Below are positions 26,800 to 35,031 of a stretch of DNA of 64,000 bases, in pieces. The notes beneath the pieces were generated by a model. The model was not told the DNA's origin. It saw only the letters and a program-made list of their open reading frames with translations, and did no database searches. The stretch's first letter is position 1. Every line of letters starts with the position of its first letter. Source of the stretch: an uncultured Campylobacter sp. (GTDB lineage: Bacteria > Campylobacterota > Campylobacteria > Campylobacterales > Campylobacteraceae). The stretch lies in NCBI RefSeq assembly GCF_937996225.1, contig NZ_CALKTC010000019.1, positions 22,830 through 86,829 on the forward strand, in the 5' to 3' direction. Made by a program: the position numbers and the translations under genes.

Positions 26800-28236
26800 A
26801 TGAAAAAAATAGTTCTTTTAAGCGCAGCTGCAGCGCTTGCCGTAAATTTAAGCGCGCAGGAAAACAGCCTTGAGATCTACGCGAACTCCGCCTTCTTGCA
26901 TCAAAACTTCGGCGCGCAAAAATCAAACTTCAGCGTGAACGTGCCGGAGTACTTGGATATCCGCAGCATCGAGATTGTGGGCTCTTGCGAAGTGCGCGAA
27001 TTGTCTTTGGAAGAGAGCGAGCCCGTGAAAAACGCGGAATTCGCCAAAAAAGAGGCGGACGAAAAGAGCTTGCGCGAGCTAAGCGACCGCCTGGTCGCAC
27101 TTAAGGCGCAGCAGCGCTTTTTAAGCGATTTTGCGAGCTTAAAAGATAGAAGCTTAGCAAGCTTAAAGGCGGATTCGCAAAAAATTTACGACGAGGTCTT
27201 GCTCGTAGCGGGCGAAATTTCAAAGACAGACGAGCAAATCGGAAAGCTCAAAGAGAAAATTTCAAAATATCATATCAAAAACGAACGCCGCTTAAACGCG
27301 AACTTCAGCTGCGATCCAAGCTTCGTAAAAATAAGCTACCCCGTTGACGTCAGAGCCTACACGCACAACGAGCTCTCTGCCGATCTTGCGAGCGGTAAAA
27401 TCGAGGTCGCGCAAAAGCTCTCGGTGCAAAATCCGCTAAACGCCGAGCTAACGAATTTAACGATCGCGCTGTATCCTTACGAATACTCCTCACAGACCGC
27501 ACCGCAGCCTTTTTACCCGTGGTATGAGGGCGAGCCTATGGAGCCTGAGCCCGCGGCGGCTTATAAAAAGGATGCGATGCTAGAGGTGGCGGATATGCAG
27601 AGGGCACCTGCGGCGGAGGCGAGATCATCGTATGCAAGGACTGGCTCGAATATCGAAAACTCGCTCTCAAAGGCGTGGAAAATTAGCGGCGTGAGCCTAA
27701 AAACGGGCGAGACGGGCGAGTTTAGCTTCGATAAACAGAGTCTGGATGCGAAATTTGATCTACTCATCGACGGCTACGGCAGCGAGGCGGCCTACGTGCG
27801 GGCTAAATTTATCCCCGAAAGAAGCATAGAGGAGAGTGAAACGCTAATAAAGCTCGACGGCGTGCAGATCGGGCTCGTGCATCTAGGCTTTGCCGCAAAC
27901 TCCGAGGCTACGGCATATCTGGGTAAAAACAGCCTGATCGAAGTCAAAAAAGAGCAGGCGAACAACTTCACGAAAAATTCCTTTTTCGGCGGCGAAAGTA
28001 AAAATTCCATGGCTTGGGATTACGAGATCAAAAATAGCTCCAAGCGCGCGTGGAACGTGGTTTTGCAAGAGCGAGCGCCCGTTTCGACGCACGAAGACGT
28101 AAAGGTCGCGCTGAAAAACTCGCCCGAGCAGAGCAGCCTCGGCAAGGACGGACTACTTAGCTGGGACTTTGAGCTAAAGCCAGGCGAGAGCAAAAAGATC
28201 CGCTTCGGCTACGAGCTAAGCAAACCGAAGAAGTAA
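26800..28236 (+). CDS. Exported DUF4139-family protein
   Basis: 478 aa with signal peptide MKKIVLLSAAAALAVNLSAQ. N-terminal DUF4140-like segment (residues about 25-75, SFSVNVPEYLDIRSIEIVGS-type), a coiled coil with many Lys/Glu/Leu at about 80-160, then a DUF4139 region of beta strands (VKISYPVDVRAYTHNELSADL, LSVQNPLNAELTNLTIALYP, LLSWDFELKPGESKKIRFGYEL). Function unknown; family members are secreted or periplasmic. AAGGAGCG precedes the ATG. Appears monocistronic. Confidence 0.8.
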   Translation: MKKIVLLSAAAALAVNLSAQENSLEIYANSAFLHQNFGAQKSNFSVNVPEYLDIRSIEIVGSCEVRELSLEESEPVKNAEFAKKEADEKSLRELSDRLVALKAQQRFLSDFASLKDRSLASLKADSQKIYDEVLLVAGEISKTDEQIGKLKEKISKYHIKNERRLNANFSCDPSFVKISYPVDVRAYTHNELSADLASGKIEVAQKLSVQNPLNAELTNLTIALYPYEYSSQTAPQPFYPWYEGEPMEPEPAAAYKKDAMLEVADMQRAPAAEARSSYARTGSNIENSLSKAWKISGVSLKTGETGEFSFDKQSLDAKFDLLIDGYGSEAAYVRAKFIPERSIEESETLIKLDGVQIGLVHLGFAANSEATAYLGKNSLIEVKKEQANNFTKNSFFGGESKNSMAWDYEIKNSSKRAWNVVLQERAPVSTHEDVKVALKNSPEQSSLGKDGLLSWDFELKPGESKKIRFGYELSKPKK

Positions 28237-28634
28237 CGAGCTTTAGCGCGGCGCGGTTAAATTTTGCGCAGCGGAGTAGCTTTTTGCGGTGCGGTTAAAT
28301 TTTATGCGGCACCGTTTTATGAGACGGGCTCCCCTTTCGGCGCGCCGCTGAATTTTACGCGGCAGACTGACCTTTTACGGCGCGATTAAAGCTTGCGGGC
28401 ATAAAACTAAGGCGCGGCTTTAGAATTTATCTGAAATTTTTGGCGCCGCACCGCTGAATTTTATGCACCGCGCCGAGTAAAATTTAAGCGCCGCGAGAAC
28501 CAAAATTTAAATGTTGCGGCGATTTAAAATTGGCTAGCGCGGGATATGAAATTTAGCGATGCAAAGAGGTTTTGGCGCGGGTAGAAAAACTTTAAGCGTC
28601 GCTAAAATTTATCTCAAATTTAAAAAGCTCAGGG
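28237..28634. other. Non-coding spacer rich in AAATTT words
   Basis: About 400 bp with GCGGTTAAATTTT and related words repeated irregularly between GC-rich filler. No gene, terminator or promoter recognised. Confidence 0.6.
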
Positions 28635-28663
28635 CGATGAATGCGGAGCGAAGGTATAAATTT
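28635..28663 (+). repeat. Left copy of a 29-bp direct repeat (duplicated gene start)
   Basis: 29 bp identical to 30523-30551 except one base, starting CGATGAATGCGGAGC and ending AAGGTATAAATTT. In both copies it holds an ATG and the first nine codons of the same protein start. The two copies bracket the paralogue pair at 28717-30477. Confidence 0.85.
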
Positions 28664-28720
28664 AGCGCGGTGGCGGGGCGTGAGTTTGCTTCGCTAGCGG
28701 CATTTAAAGGATTGTTATGA
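28637..28720 (+). CDS. 27-codon mini-ORF coupled to the next gene
   Basis: Begins MNAERRYKF, the same start as the membrane protein remnant at 30525, and ends in TGA that overlaps the ATG at 28717 (ATGA). Its 3' part reads into AAAGGATTGTT, which is also the ribosome site of the next gene. Either a truncated duplicate start now acting as a leader, or a fortuitous frame. Confidence 0.35.
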   Translation: MNAERRYKFSAVAGREFASLAAFKGLL

Positions 28721-29517
28721 AATTTCGCAAACTTAAATTTAAAATCCTAGCCGCAGTGCTACTTTTCTGCGCCGTGTTTATCCGCATCGTGCCCGATTAC
28801 TCCGCTTCGCAAGGCTCCTGCGTAGTTACTATTTTTAGCTATTACAAATATCAAAAGGGATATTGTCTAAAAGAGAATAGAATTCTGAGTAACGAAGAGC
28901 TACTTCAAAATGCCGCTATAAATTATTTTAAAAGATATCACGACTATGAGATTCTGCGAAATACCATTATCGATGAGCACGATATAAAAAATTTCGGCCA
29001 TAGTTTTTATACGGCGCGCATCTCCAAGCTCTATCTAATCGGCGATTTCAATGAAGAAAACTGGTTTGATTTTTTAGTTGAAAATACCGACAGAAAGAGT
29101 TTTGATTATGAGATAAAAGACAAGACGCAAATAGATATCTCCGATCTATCAAAATATTTTGTATATAAGGATGAAATTTTGGGCTTTAGACAGCCTATTA
29201 TCTTATCGGAAGAGAAAAATCCATTTCATAACGGAAAAATGTTTTTAGAAAAATCATTTTTAATTAAAGAAAATCAATTTTTTGTGAATTATGTTGATGT
29301 CGATGATATAAGTTTTTACATTGAATATAATGTTATTAAAAATTTAATGGCAATAAAAAGCGGATATGAGAGTTTAGAAAACTTTAACAAAGTCTTGGCT
29401 TATACTCATATGAAACATTATAGACGTAAATTCTCATACGATAATTGCGGAAATATAAATTTTGATATCAAAGCTCCGGCGGAACAGGAACTGGATATGT
29501 GGATTCACGGTGGATAA
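28717..29517 (+). CDS. Membrane-anchored protein of unknown function, paralogue A
   Basis: 266 aa. One N-terminal helix (residues about 8-25, KILAAVLLFCAVFIRIVPDYS) and then a hydrophilic domain placed outside the membrane. It is paralogous to the protein at 29713-30477: both share FIRI(V/I)PDYS, K(Y/Q)KGYCLKE-type Cys, a RIL..EEL block, a region FRQPI/FDRPI and a C-terminal DNCGNIN motif. No known family recognised. The DNA is clearly more AT-rich than the surroundings, pointing to transfer. Confidence 0.7.
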   Translation: MKFRKLKFKILAAVLLFCAVFIRIVPDYSASQGSCVVTIFSYYKYQKGYCLKENRILSNEELLQNAAINYFKRYHDYEILRNTIIDEHDIKNFGHSFYTARISKLYLIGDFNEENWFDFLVENTDRKSFDYEIKDKTQIDISDLSKYFVYKDEILGFRQPIILSEEKNPFHNGKMFLEKSFLIKENQFFVNYVDVDDISFYIEYNVIKNLMAIKSGYESLENFNKVLAYTHMKHYRRKFSYDNCGNINFDIKAPAEQELDMWIHGG

Positions 29518-29566
29518 GATTGGTTGAAATTTTATCTTAACGAATGTAACCGAAAAAGGATAAGAG

Positions 29567-29716
29567 ATGGGCAAAAAAGAAACTGATTTGAGATTAGAAT
29601 TAGAGGGTAATTACGGAGCCGATATATTGAGTTATTATTTGTGGGGAAAGAAAACTCCTCCTGGTCCGAAAGAATTAGCCTCTAACGAATGGATGGATAG
29701 AAAAGAAATGATATGA
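29567..29716 (+). CDS. 49-aa ORF coupled to paralogue B
   Basis: Starts MGKKETDLRLELEG and ends NEWMDRKEMI; preceded by AAAAAGGATAAGAG, a good ribosome site, and its TGA overlaps the ATG of the next gene (ATGA at 29713-29716). The sequence is soluble and unlike anything I know; its small size and coupling suggest either a real small protein or the surviving C-terminal end of a larger lost gene. Confidence 0.55.
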   Translation: MGKKETDLRLELEGNYGADILSYYLWGKKTPPGPKELASNEWMDRKEMI

Positions 29717-30477
29717 AATTCTACAGGTCTATTAAATTTAAAGCCCTAGCGGGCACGCTGCTTCTTATAATACTTTGTGCCGCATTTATCCGTATAATCC
29801 CCGATTATTCCACTTCACGAGGCTTTGTAATAGTTTCTCTCTCCGACTACGACAAATACAAGCAAGGATACTGCCTGAAAGAGGATAGAATTTTACCCAA
29901 AGAGGAGCTGTATAAAAGAGTAGCAGGGGCATATTTGGACTATGACGTAAAGCTATATTGGATGATTGATAATTATAGGTTGAAAACCTTCGGTAGTCTT
30001 TGGTCCAGTAGATACGAGGTTGCATACTATGAACTAGAAAATATAAATTTATCGAATTGTTTTGAAGTATTAGAAAAATATTACCAAGAGGGAAAAACGA
30101 CCGAGCAGATACTGATGAAAGAGTTAAAGGCTAAAAAAACCGATCCAAAGAAATATTTAAAAATAAATTTGAATGATATGAGCGTTGGATTTGACAGACC
30201 GATAGTTATGGTTGACGGTGGCGAGAAAGAAGTCACAGGCACTTTGTTCCTTGATAAATTCGCTATATTTAACGGCAATTATATGCAATTTAACCATTCG
30301 GAGTATCTGTGCGATACGAGAGAGAGAGGAAATTTTATTATCGTGAAGAAATACTATAAAGAGAGAAAAAATGCCGTAGTCGGTATTGGAAAAGGTTTTA
30401 AATTTGATAACTGCGGCAATATAAATTATCCGCTGGAAGAAAATTATTTGGGCGGTAGAGATATAGAGAGGCGCTAA
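29713..30477 (+). CDS. Membrane-anchored protein of unknown function, paralogue B
   Basis: 254 aa with one N-terminal helix (LAGTLLLIILCAAFIRIIPDYS) and a hydrophilic remainder. Shares with paralogue A the PDYS junction, the GYCLKE(D/N)RIL block, FDRPIV and the C-terminal FDNCGNIN pattern; two Cys (in GYCLKE and DNCGN) are conserved between them and could pair. Tandem duplication of an acquired gene is the likely origin. An immunity-protein role is possible by layout only; nothing in the sequence proves it. Confidence 0.7.
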   Translation: MKFYRSIKFKALAGTLLLIILCAAFIRIIPDYSTSRGFVIVSLSDYDKYKQGYCLKEDRILPKEELYKRVAGAYLDYDVKLYWMIDNYRLKTFGSLWSSRYEVAYYELENINLSNCFEVLEKYYQEGKTTEQILMKELKAKKTDPKKYLKINLNDMSVGFDRPIVMVDGGEKEVTGTLFLDKFAIFNGNYMQFNHSEYLCDTRERGNFIIVKKYYKERKNAVVGIGKGFKFDNCGNINYPLEENYLGGRDIERR

Positions 30478-30522
30478 ATTCTCTAAGATGAATTTTGTTA
30501 AAAAATTTAAGGGACTTAAGAC

Positions 30523-30551
30523 CGATGAATGCGGAGCAAAGGTATAAATTT
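30523..30551 (+). repeat. Right copy of the 29-bp direct repeat
   Basis: Matches 28635-28663 with one mismatch. Here the repeat is the 5' end of the membrane protein remnant starting at 30525; similarity fades after it, though GGCG-rich sequence continues in both. Confidence 0.85.
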
Positions 30552-30961
30552 CACAGAGCGGCGAGATATTTGCTCGCTTAGTGGGTGTTTTCTTGCTTAT
30601 TTGGTGGGCGACGTCTTTGATTTTAGAGGTTCTGCCTTTTGCGGGCGCGCTAAGGATTACCGTTTTTGTGGCTATATTTGCGATTTTGGATTGTGCGCCG
30701 CTTTGGTATTTGTTCAAAAGGTATAAAAATTTTAAGTCAAGCAAGCTGTTTGTAAAAAATCCAAATCTTAGTTTGCTGCTTTTTGCGGTAGAAAATTTAT
30801 CGCTCGGCGCTTTTTACGGCGGATTTTTGGCATGCCTCGCAGCAGGGTATTTTTGGGGCGAGCGTGCCGCCGGCTGGAGCGCGGCGTTTGCGTTTGCGTT
30901 TGCGCCCGTTTGTCTGATCGTTTTCGTGATCTCGTATATGTTTAACGAAAAGAAAAGCTAA
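30525..30961 (+). pseudogene. Small membrane protein with an apparent 2-base frame break
   Basis: The frame MNAEQRYKFHRAARYLLA stops at TAG (30579-30581); the next frame, open from GTG 30581, encodes VGVFLLIWWATSLIL and four hydrophobic helices to residue 126 (FNEKKS). Removing the two bases TA at 30579-30580 joins the parts into one natural protein of about 144 aa whose first helix follows a basic start. Either a frameshifted gene or a gene that now starts at GTG 30581. Function unknown. Confidence 0.5.
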
Positions 30962-31412
30962 ACTTATGCGCCTCGCGCCCGCTAAATTTTATCTCTCGCG
31001 TAGCACGGGCTTAGGCACGGATTTAGCCCTCGCAAGCTGGGCGCTATTTAAAATTTAGCTCATCCCGCTTGCCTTAAAATTTTAAAATTCTATCATCGCA
31101 AAAGCTCCGCCGCGGACAAAATTTTGCAAACGGATGAAATTCTTACTAGCCGCCATACACACTGCGCTTTAGCACTCGCACGATACGCGCCTATTGCCGC
31201 TGCGACATTTACAAAATTTTAAAACGGCGCGGAACTCGCCTCGCAAACGGCGATTGCACCGCGGTCTTATCTATTTATTTATGCGAGCAGCGAACTTCGG
31301 GCTAAATACGAGACCCTTATCTTAGCCACAAAGCAAATCCGAGCTCCAGCCGAGAAAATGCGAGCGGCGCGAATGCAGAAGCAAAAACCAAGCGGGCGCA
31401 TTTGTCCGAAGC
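30962..31412. other. Spacer between convergent genes
   Basis: About 450 bp, no gene recognised. AAATTT-type words at several points and no clear hairpin terminator. Confidence 0.55.
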
Positions 31413-32096
31413 CTAGCCCTTTAATTTCATCATTTTTTCTAAGATTTCATACACGAGATCAAACTTTGTAAAGCCGTCTCTATCCAAAAAATGCCCGCCC
31501 TTTTGCACCTCGTAAAACTTAGCGTCCATCTGCCCCGCTAACTCGCGACTGAAGCTAAACGGCACGATATAATCGTCCTTTGCGGCAACCACCGCGCGCT
31601 GTTTTGCGGCGGCTTTTATGCGCTCAAAATCAAAGCCTTTTTCCATAAACTCGTCTAAAATTTTAAATTGCGGATCGCTAAGCGGCTTTGCAAGCCCCGA
31701 GACTAGCACTACGCCCTCTACTGCGCCGCTTGCGGCACTGCTTTGTAAGAAATTTAAGATCGTAGGGCAGCCGAGGCTGTGTCCGACCAGATAAACTTCG
31801 CCTTCAAATTTTACGCTTTCTCGCAAGGTTTTCAGCCACTCATCAAGCCTCGGATGCGCAGGCGTGGGCATCGTTAAAATTTCCGCCCTCGCGCCCGATT
31901 TTTCGATCTCGCCTTTGAGCCAGGCAAACCAATGGCTTTTAGGCGAAGCATCGTAGCCGTGCACGATATAGACACACTTTTGCATATTTTTCTCCTTCGA
32001 ATTTAAGCTCGCCCCAAATGAGGCGGTACCGACGCAAAGTAGCGAAGCTGCGCACGCCAAGCTAAATTTCATCGCATTTCGTCTTTTGCTATTCAT
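31413..32096 (-). CDS. RBBP9/YdeN-type serine hydrolase with a signal sequence
   Basis: 227 aa alpha/beta hydrolase. Core starts CVYIVHGYDASPKSHW; nucleophile Ser in VGHSLG; likely acid in the AAKDDYIVPF block and His in KGGHFLDRDGF, completing a triad. Members of this family are usually short and cytosolic, but here a plausible signal peptide precedes (MKFSLACAASLLCVGTASFGA). GAGGAG lies upstream of the ATG at 32096; Met at residue 9 or the internal Met before QKCVYIV are other starts. Substrate unknown. Confidence 0.8.
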   Translation of the reverse strand: MNSKRRNAMKFSLACAASLLCVGTASFGASLNSKEKNMQKCVYIVHGYDASPKSHWFAWLKGEIEKSGARAEILTMPTPAHPRLDEWLKTLRESVKFEGEVYLVGHSLGCPTILNFLQSSAASGAVEGVVLVSGLAKPLSDPQFKILDEFMEKGFDFERIKAAAKQRAVVAAKDDYIVPFSFSRELAGQMDAKFYEVQKGGHFLDRDGFTKFDLVYEILEKMMKLKG

Positions 32097-32231
32097 CTCT
32101 AGCTCCTCTCATTTCTAAAGCGGACATTTTACATCGTTTTTTAAAAAAACTTCTTAAGACGTTCGCGCAAATCTATAAAAATTCGCAGTAAAGCCGCTTG
32201 CGCGCTAAATTTTAAAATTTCAATCCGCGCC

Positions 32232-33053
32232 CTAGCCCTTACAGATCGTGATTTTATCGGCAAATTTACCCAAAAAATGATACCCCGAGCCCGCCTGCGC
32301 GATGATATCGAGTACCGCGTCCGCATCCCGCACGAGCGTGCCGCCTGCAAAGTCCACGCCGCGCTCAAATAGCGCCTGCGGCAGTAGCGGCGTGGTTGGC
32401 CCCACGAGCACGAGCTTGGCGCCGCTTTTTTTCAGGCGCAAAAGTCCATCCAGCGTGTCGTTGATGAGCGTCGTAGCCGTGATTATCACGTTATCTGCGC
32501 GCGGCACAACGCTTGCGGCCTCGCTTGCGGGCAGGTAAAACGGCAGCTCCGCCTCTTTAAGCGTGCTTTTGTCAAGCTCTAAAATTTTAAAATCCGCGCC
32601 ATTTTTCATCAGCGTCTTGATGTAGGGCACCAGTGCGCCCACGACGACGCTAAAGCTGCCGCGCTCGATCCGCAGCTCATCAAAGGGATCGGCGCCGAAT
32701 TTCACGTCGTAATCGGCGCGGATTTTATCAAAACACGCCCTTCCAAGCGCATTTAGCGCGGCAAGTGCGAGCGTCTTTTTAAGCGGCGCGGCAGAGCCCA
32801 GATCGCGCAGCAGATAGCGCACGCTCCTGCCTGCGATATTGCCCGAATCGGGCATCGCGCTTGCTTGCGAGGGGCAGCAAACAGCGCCCGATAGGGACTT
32901 TAGTGGCGTATAGCTAAGCCCGCACGCGCCTCCTTGCAGCTTTACGCCGCTAAAAAACAGCCCCACGCCCAGGCGCTGGATCTTAAGATCCAGCGCCTGG
33001 GCGCCTAAAATTTCTTTCGCGCACTCCAGCGTCTGATCTAAAATTTCGCTCAT
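32232..33053 (-). CDS. DUF4213/DUF364 protein (putative heavy-metal chelation)
   Basis: 273 aa. N-terminal DUF4213-like part (residues about 1-95, with CGLSYTPLKS) and C-terminal DUF364 Rossmann-like part (VVVGALVPYIKTL, NVIITATTLINDTLDGLL, LVLVGPTTPLLPQALF, FAGGTLVRDADAVL). Family described as putative heavy-metal chelation; biochemistry is not established. A perfect 38-bp palindrome lies within the coding sequence near residues 18-29. Monocistronic as far as seen. Confidence 0.85.
   Translation of the reverse strand: MSEILDQTLECAKEILGAQALDLKIQRLGVGLFFSGVKLQGGACGLSYTPLKSLSGAVCCPSQASAMPDSGNIAGRSVRYLLRDLGSAAPLKKTLALAALNALGRACFDKIRADYDVKFGADPFDELRIERGSFSVVVGALVPYIKTLMKNGADFKILELDKSTLKEAELPFYLPASEAASVVPRADNVIITATTLINDTLDGLLRLKKSGAKLVLVGPTTPLLPQALFERGVDFAGGTLVRDADAVLDIIAQAGSGYHFLGKFADKITICKG
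32966..33003. repeat. Perfect 38-bp palindrome inside the DUF364 gene
   Basis: Two 19-base arms meet at CTTAAG with no spacer (left arm CGCCCAGGCGCTGGATCTT and its exact reverse complement). It lies in frame and encodes the QALDLKIQRLG stretch. Confidence 0.95.
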
Positions 33054-33451
33054 TTTCGCTCCTTTGATGTGGAATTTAGCGCCATTATAGCTTAAAATCT
33101 CGCCGCCCGTATTGATATAGATTTATTCGGCGGGCGGCGTCCAAGCAGATGCGAGCCAAATTTAAGGCAAGCGGCTAGCGCGAGATAAAATTTTACGTAG
33201 CGAGCGCGTATCGTTGCGGCTTGGAATTTTAAACTAATCGGCGGCGGGACGAAGCGGTGGGCGCGAGCTCGGGCAAATACGAGCAAATTTAATAATTGCG
33301 AGCGAACGCAAACTCGGACGCAAGCTAAATTTAACGAAAGTGGCGGCAGCGGGCAAAATTAATAAAAGGTGCGGGCGCGGGTAAAATTCAAGCCATACGC
33401 GGATAAAATTCAAACGACGAGTCGTATCTGCGACAAGTCGAGCCCGCTGCG
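33054..33451. other. Spacer without recognisable gene
   Basis: About 400 bp, purine-rich with AAATTT/AAAATT words and GGCGGCGGG-type filler. No promoter or RNA recognised apart from the upstream AGGAGCG of the DUF364 gene. Confidence 0.5.
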
Positions 33452-33597
33452 GAGTTAAATTTTATTTCCTACCTGCCGCACGGCTAAATTTTATTTCATA
33501 TCCACCGTAGGGTTAAATTTTATTTCCGATCCATCGAGGGGCTAAATTTCATTTTCCGATCCGGCGAAAGGCTAAATTTTATTTTCCGAAAGCAGGA
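33452..33597. repeat. Degenerate tandem repeat, period 29-30 bp, about five units
   Basis: Units begin at about 33452, 33482, 33511, 33540 and 33570 with consensus GGYTAAATTTTATTTCC followed by GATCC and a short variable GC part. The last unit overlaps the stop codon and final codons of the minus-strand NosL-like gene (its ENKI end). Arrangement is tandem without spacers, so not a CRISPR. Confidence 0.8.
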
Positions 33598-34081
33598 TGT
33601 TGATGAGCGGATTTAGCAGCGTCTCGCCGCGAGCAGCGCACAGTACGATCTCGTCGTAGTAGTAGTCGCTCCTGCCGTAGTTATGAAACTCATACGCGCC
33701 AAAGCCATATCCCATCGGCGTGATCTCGACGCGCGAGTACCAGGCGTCCTTGGCGATGATGTATTTCTCGGTGTCTTGCGAATAAACCCACACCACGATC
33801 TCATCTTTGTTTTTTTGCCGCATCAGCCACATGAAGACGTTTGCGATGTCGTTGAAAAAATATGTATCGCCGTTTGGCATAACGGCCTGAGCGGTGTTAT
33901 ACAGATCGTTTATCACCGTGCCGCTCTCGTGGCATAGGTATTTGCCAAATTCAATCTGCAGCGGCTGCTTATCGGTGTTGCCGTGGCGCACGGAAATTTT
34001 GGATTCGGCTATATCCATGGACGATATGAGCAGCCCCATCACGCAGGCAAGCAAAACCGCGGCAAAAATTTTCTTAATCAT
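33572..34081 (-). CDS. NosL-like exported protein closing the mcc-linked copper module
   Basis: 169 aa with an N-terminal anchor or signal (MIKKIFAAVLLACVMGLLISS). The NosL-type core is seen in MPNGDTYFFNDIANVFMWL, VVWVYSQDTEKYIIAKDAWY and RVEITPMGYGFGAYEF; the CxxCxM site is reduced to a single Cys (KYLCHESG). Overlaps the preceding membrane gene by 4 bp and is last in a run of six overlapping genes. Its terminal codons lie in a tandem repeat. A copper-related role is inferred from homology and context. Confidence 0.7.
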   Translation of the reverse strand: MIKKIFAAVLLACVMGLLISSMDIAESKISVRHGNTDKQPLQIEFGKYLCHESGTVINDLYNTAQAVMPNGDTYFFNDIANVFMWLMRQKNKDEIVVWVYSQDTEKYIIAKDAWYSRVEITPMGYGFGAYEFHNYGRSDYYYDEIVLCAARGETLLNPLINILLSENKI

Positions 34082-35031
34082 AGCAGCGCGCCCCGCACGA
34101 AGTAGTATTTGACGACGTAGGCGCTGCAGATGAGCGCGTTTAGAATGAGCCAGAACGAGGAGTATTTAAGCAGGTGGGTATAGGCGCGCTTAGTAATGAG
34201 CTCCGTTAAAAACGGCACGATGCCGAAAAATATACCCAAAAACAGCGAGCCCCAAATCGCATAGCCGACGAAGTAATAATCCTTCAAAAGCATGCAATAC
34301 GGGCATTTATGGTTGGGCTGTTCGTAAACGTAAAGCCCGAAAAAATAGGTGATCGCGTAGTATGCGACGAACAAAAAGAGCAAATTCAGAGTAAAGCTCG
34401 CCATCGACTGCTTTAAGAAATTTAAGATCAAAATGGCGCCCAATATCGCGTAGAAAAAGGTTGCCAAAAGCGCCTGCGTGTAGCCGAACGGGAGCTTCGG
34501 CGCGCGAAATACGACCGAGCAGCAAAACACCGGCACGCGCAGCGGGATATTGGTAAAAAATAGAATTTCTAAAATAAACTCCGCCAAAACGCCCGTAAAA
34601 AGGATGGTAAAGATCAGGTATTTGCGCCGCAGATAGGGAAATTTGCCCGCTTTAAGATCGAGGCTATTTAAAATAAGCCAGAGCCCAAAGCCGAAGATCA
34701 GTAAAATTTTTAAAAGCAGCAAGATGTTGCCGTAGCGGTTCGAACCCACGACGCCCGCGGAGCACATCGCGCCCGGCACGATCGAAGAGAGCTCGTTTAG
34801 GCAGAGCGCGAAAAATATAAACAAAATGATCTTGCACGCTATCGTGAAGAACAAAATGGTGTTTATGAGATAGTTTCTTTTCTCCAGGGCGTATTGTAAA
34901 TTTGAGGTGGCGTTAAAGTCCCAGTAGCGCATGATCCGCACGATGTGAAACTGCGAGATCGCCATCAGCGCTATTACGATCAGCTCCACGGCCAAAAACG
35001 CGATCACGCTACCCGATAAAAATACGCTCAT
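34078..35031 (-). CDS. Polytopic membrane protein with CxxC motif, unknown function
   Basis: 317 aa, about eight hydrophobic helices. Notable cysteines: GAMCSAG, a CC pair in VFCCSVV and CPYCMLLKDYYFVGYA between helices near residue 245-250. No family recognised. Encoded with 4-bp overlaps between an ABC ATPase and a NosL-like gene. The CxxC close to Met could bind Cu(I) or act as a redox pair for a partner; that is inference. Confidence 0.7.
   Translation of the reverse strand: MSVFLSGSVIAFLAVELIVIALMAISQFHIVRIMRYWDFNATSNLQYALEKRNYLINTILFFTIACKIILFIFFALCLNELSSIVPGAMCSAGVVGSNRYGNILLLLKILLIFGFGLWLILNSLDLKAGKFPYLRRKYLIFTILFTGVLAEFILEILFFTNIPLRVPVFCCSVVFRAPKLPFGYTQALLATFFYAILGAILILNFLKQSMASFTLNLLFLFVAYYAITYFFGLYVYEQPNHKCPYCMLLKDYYFVGYAIWGSLFLGIFFGIVPFLTELITKRAYTHLLKYSSFWLILNALICSAYVVKYYFVRGALL

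Noticed and set aside
28717..30477. Calling the paralogue pair immunity proteins
   Set aside because: No toxin or recognisable immunity family in the window; layout alone is not enough.
33452..33597. CRISPR array
   Set aside because: Units are head to tail with a 29-30-bp period and no separate spacers; no cas genes nearby.
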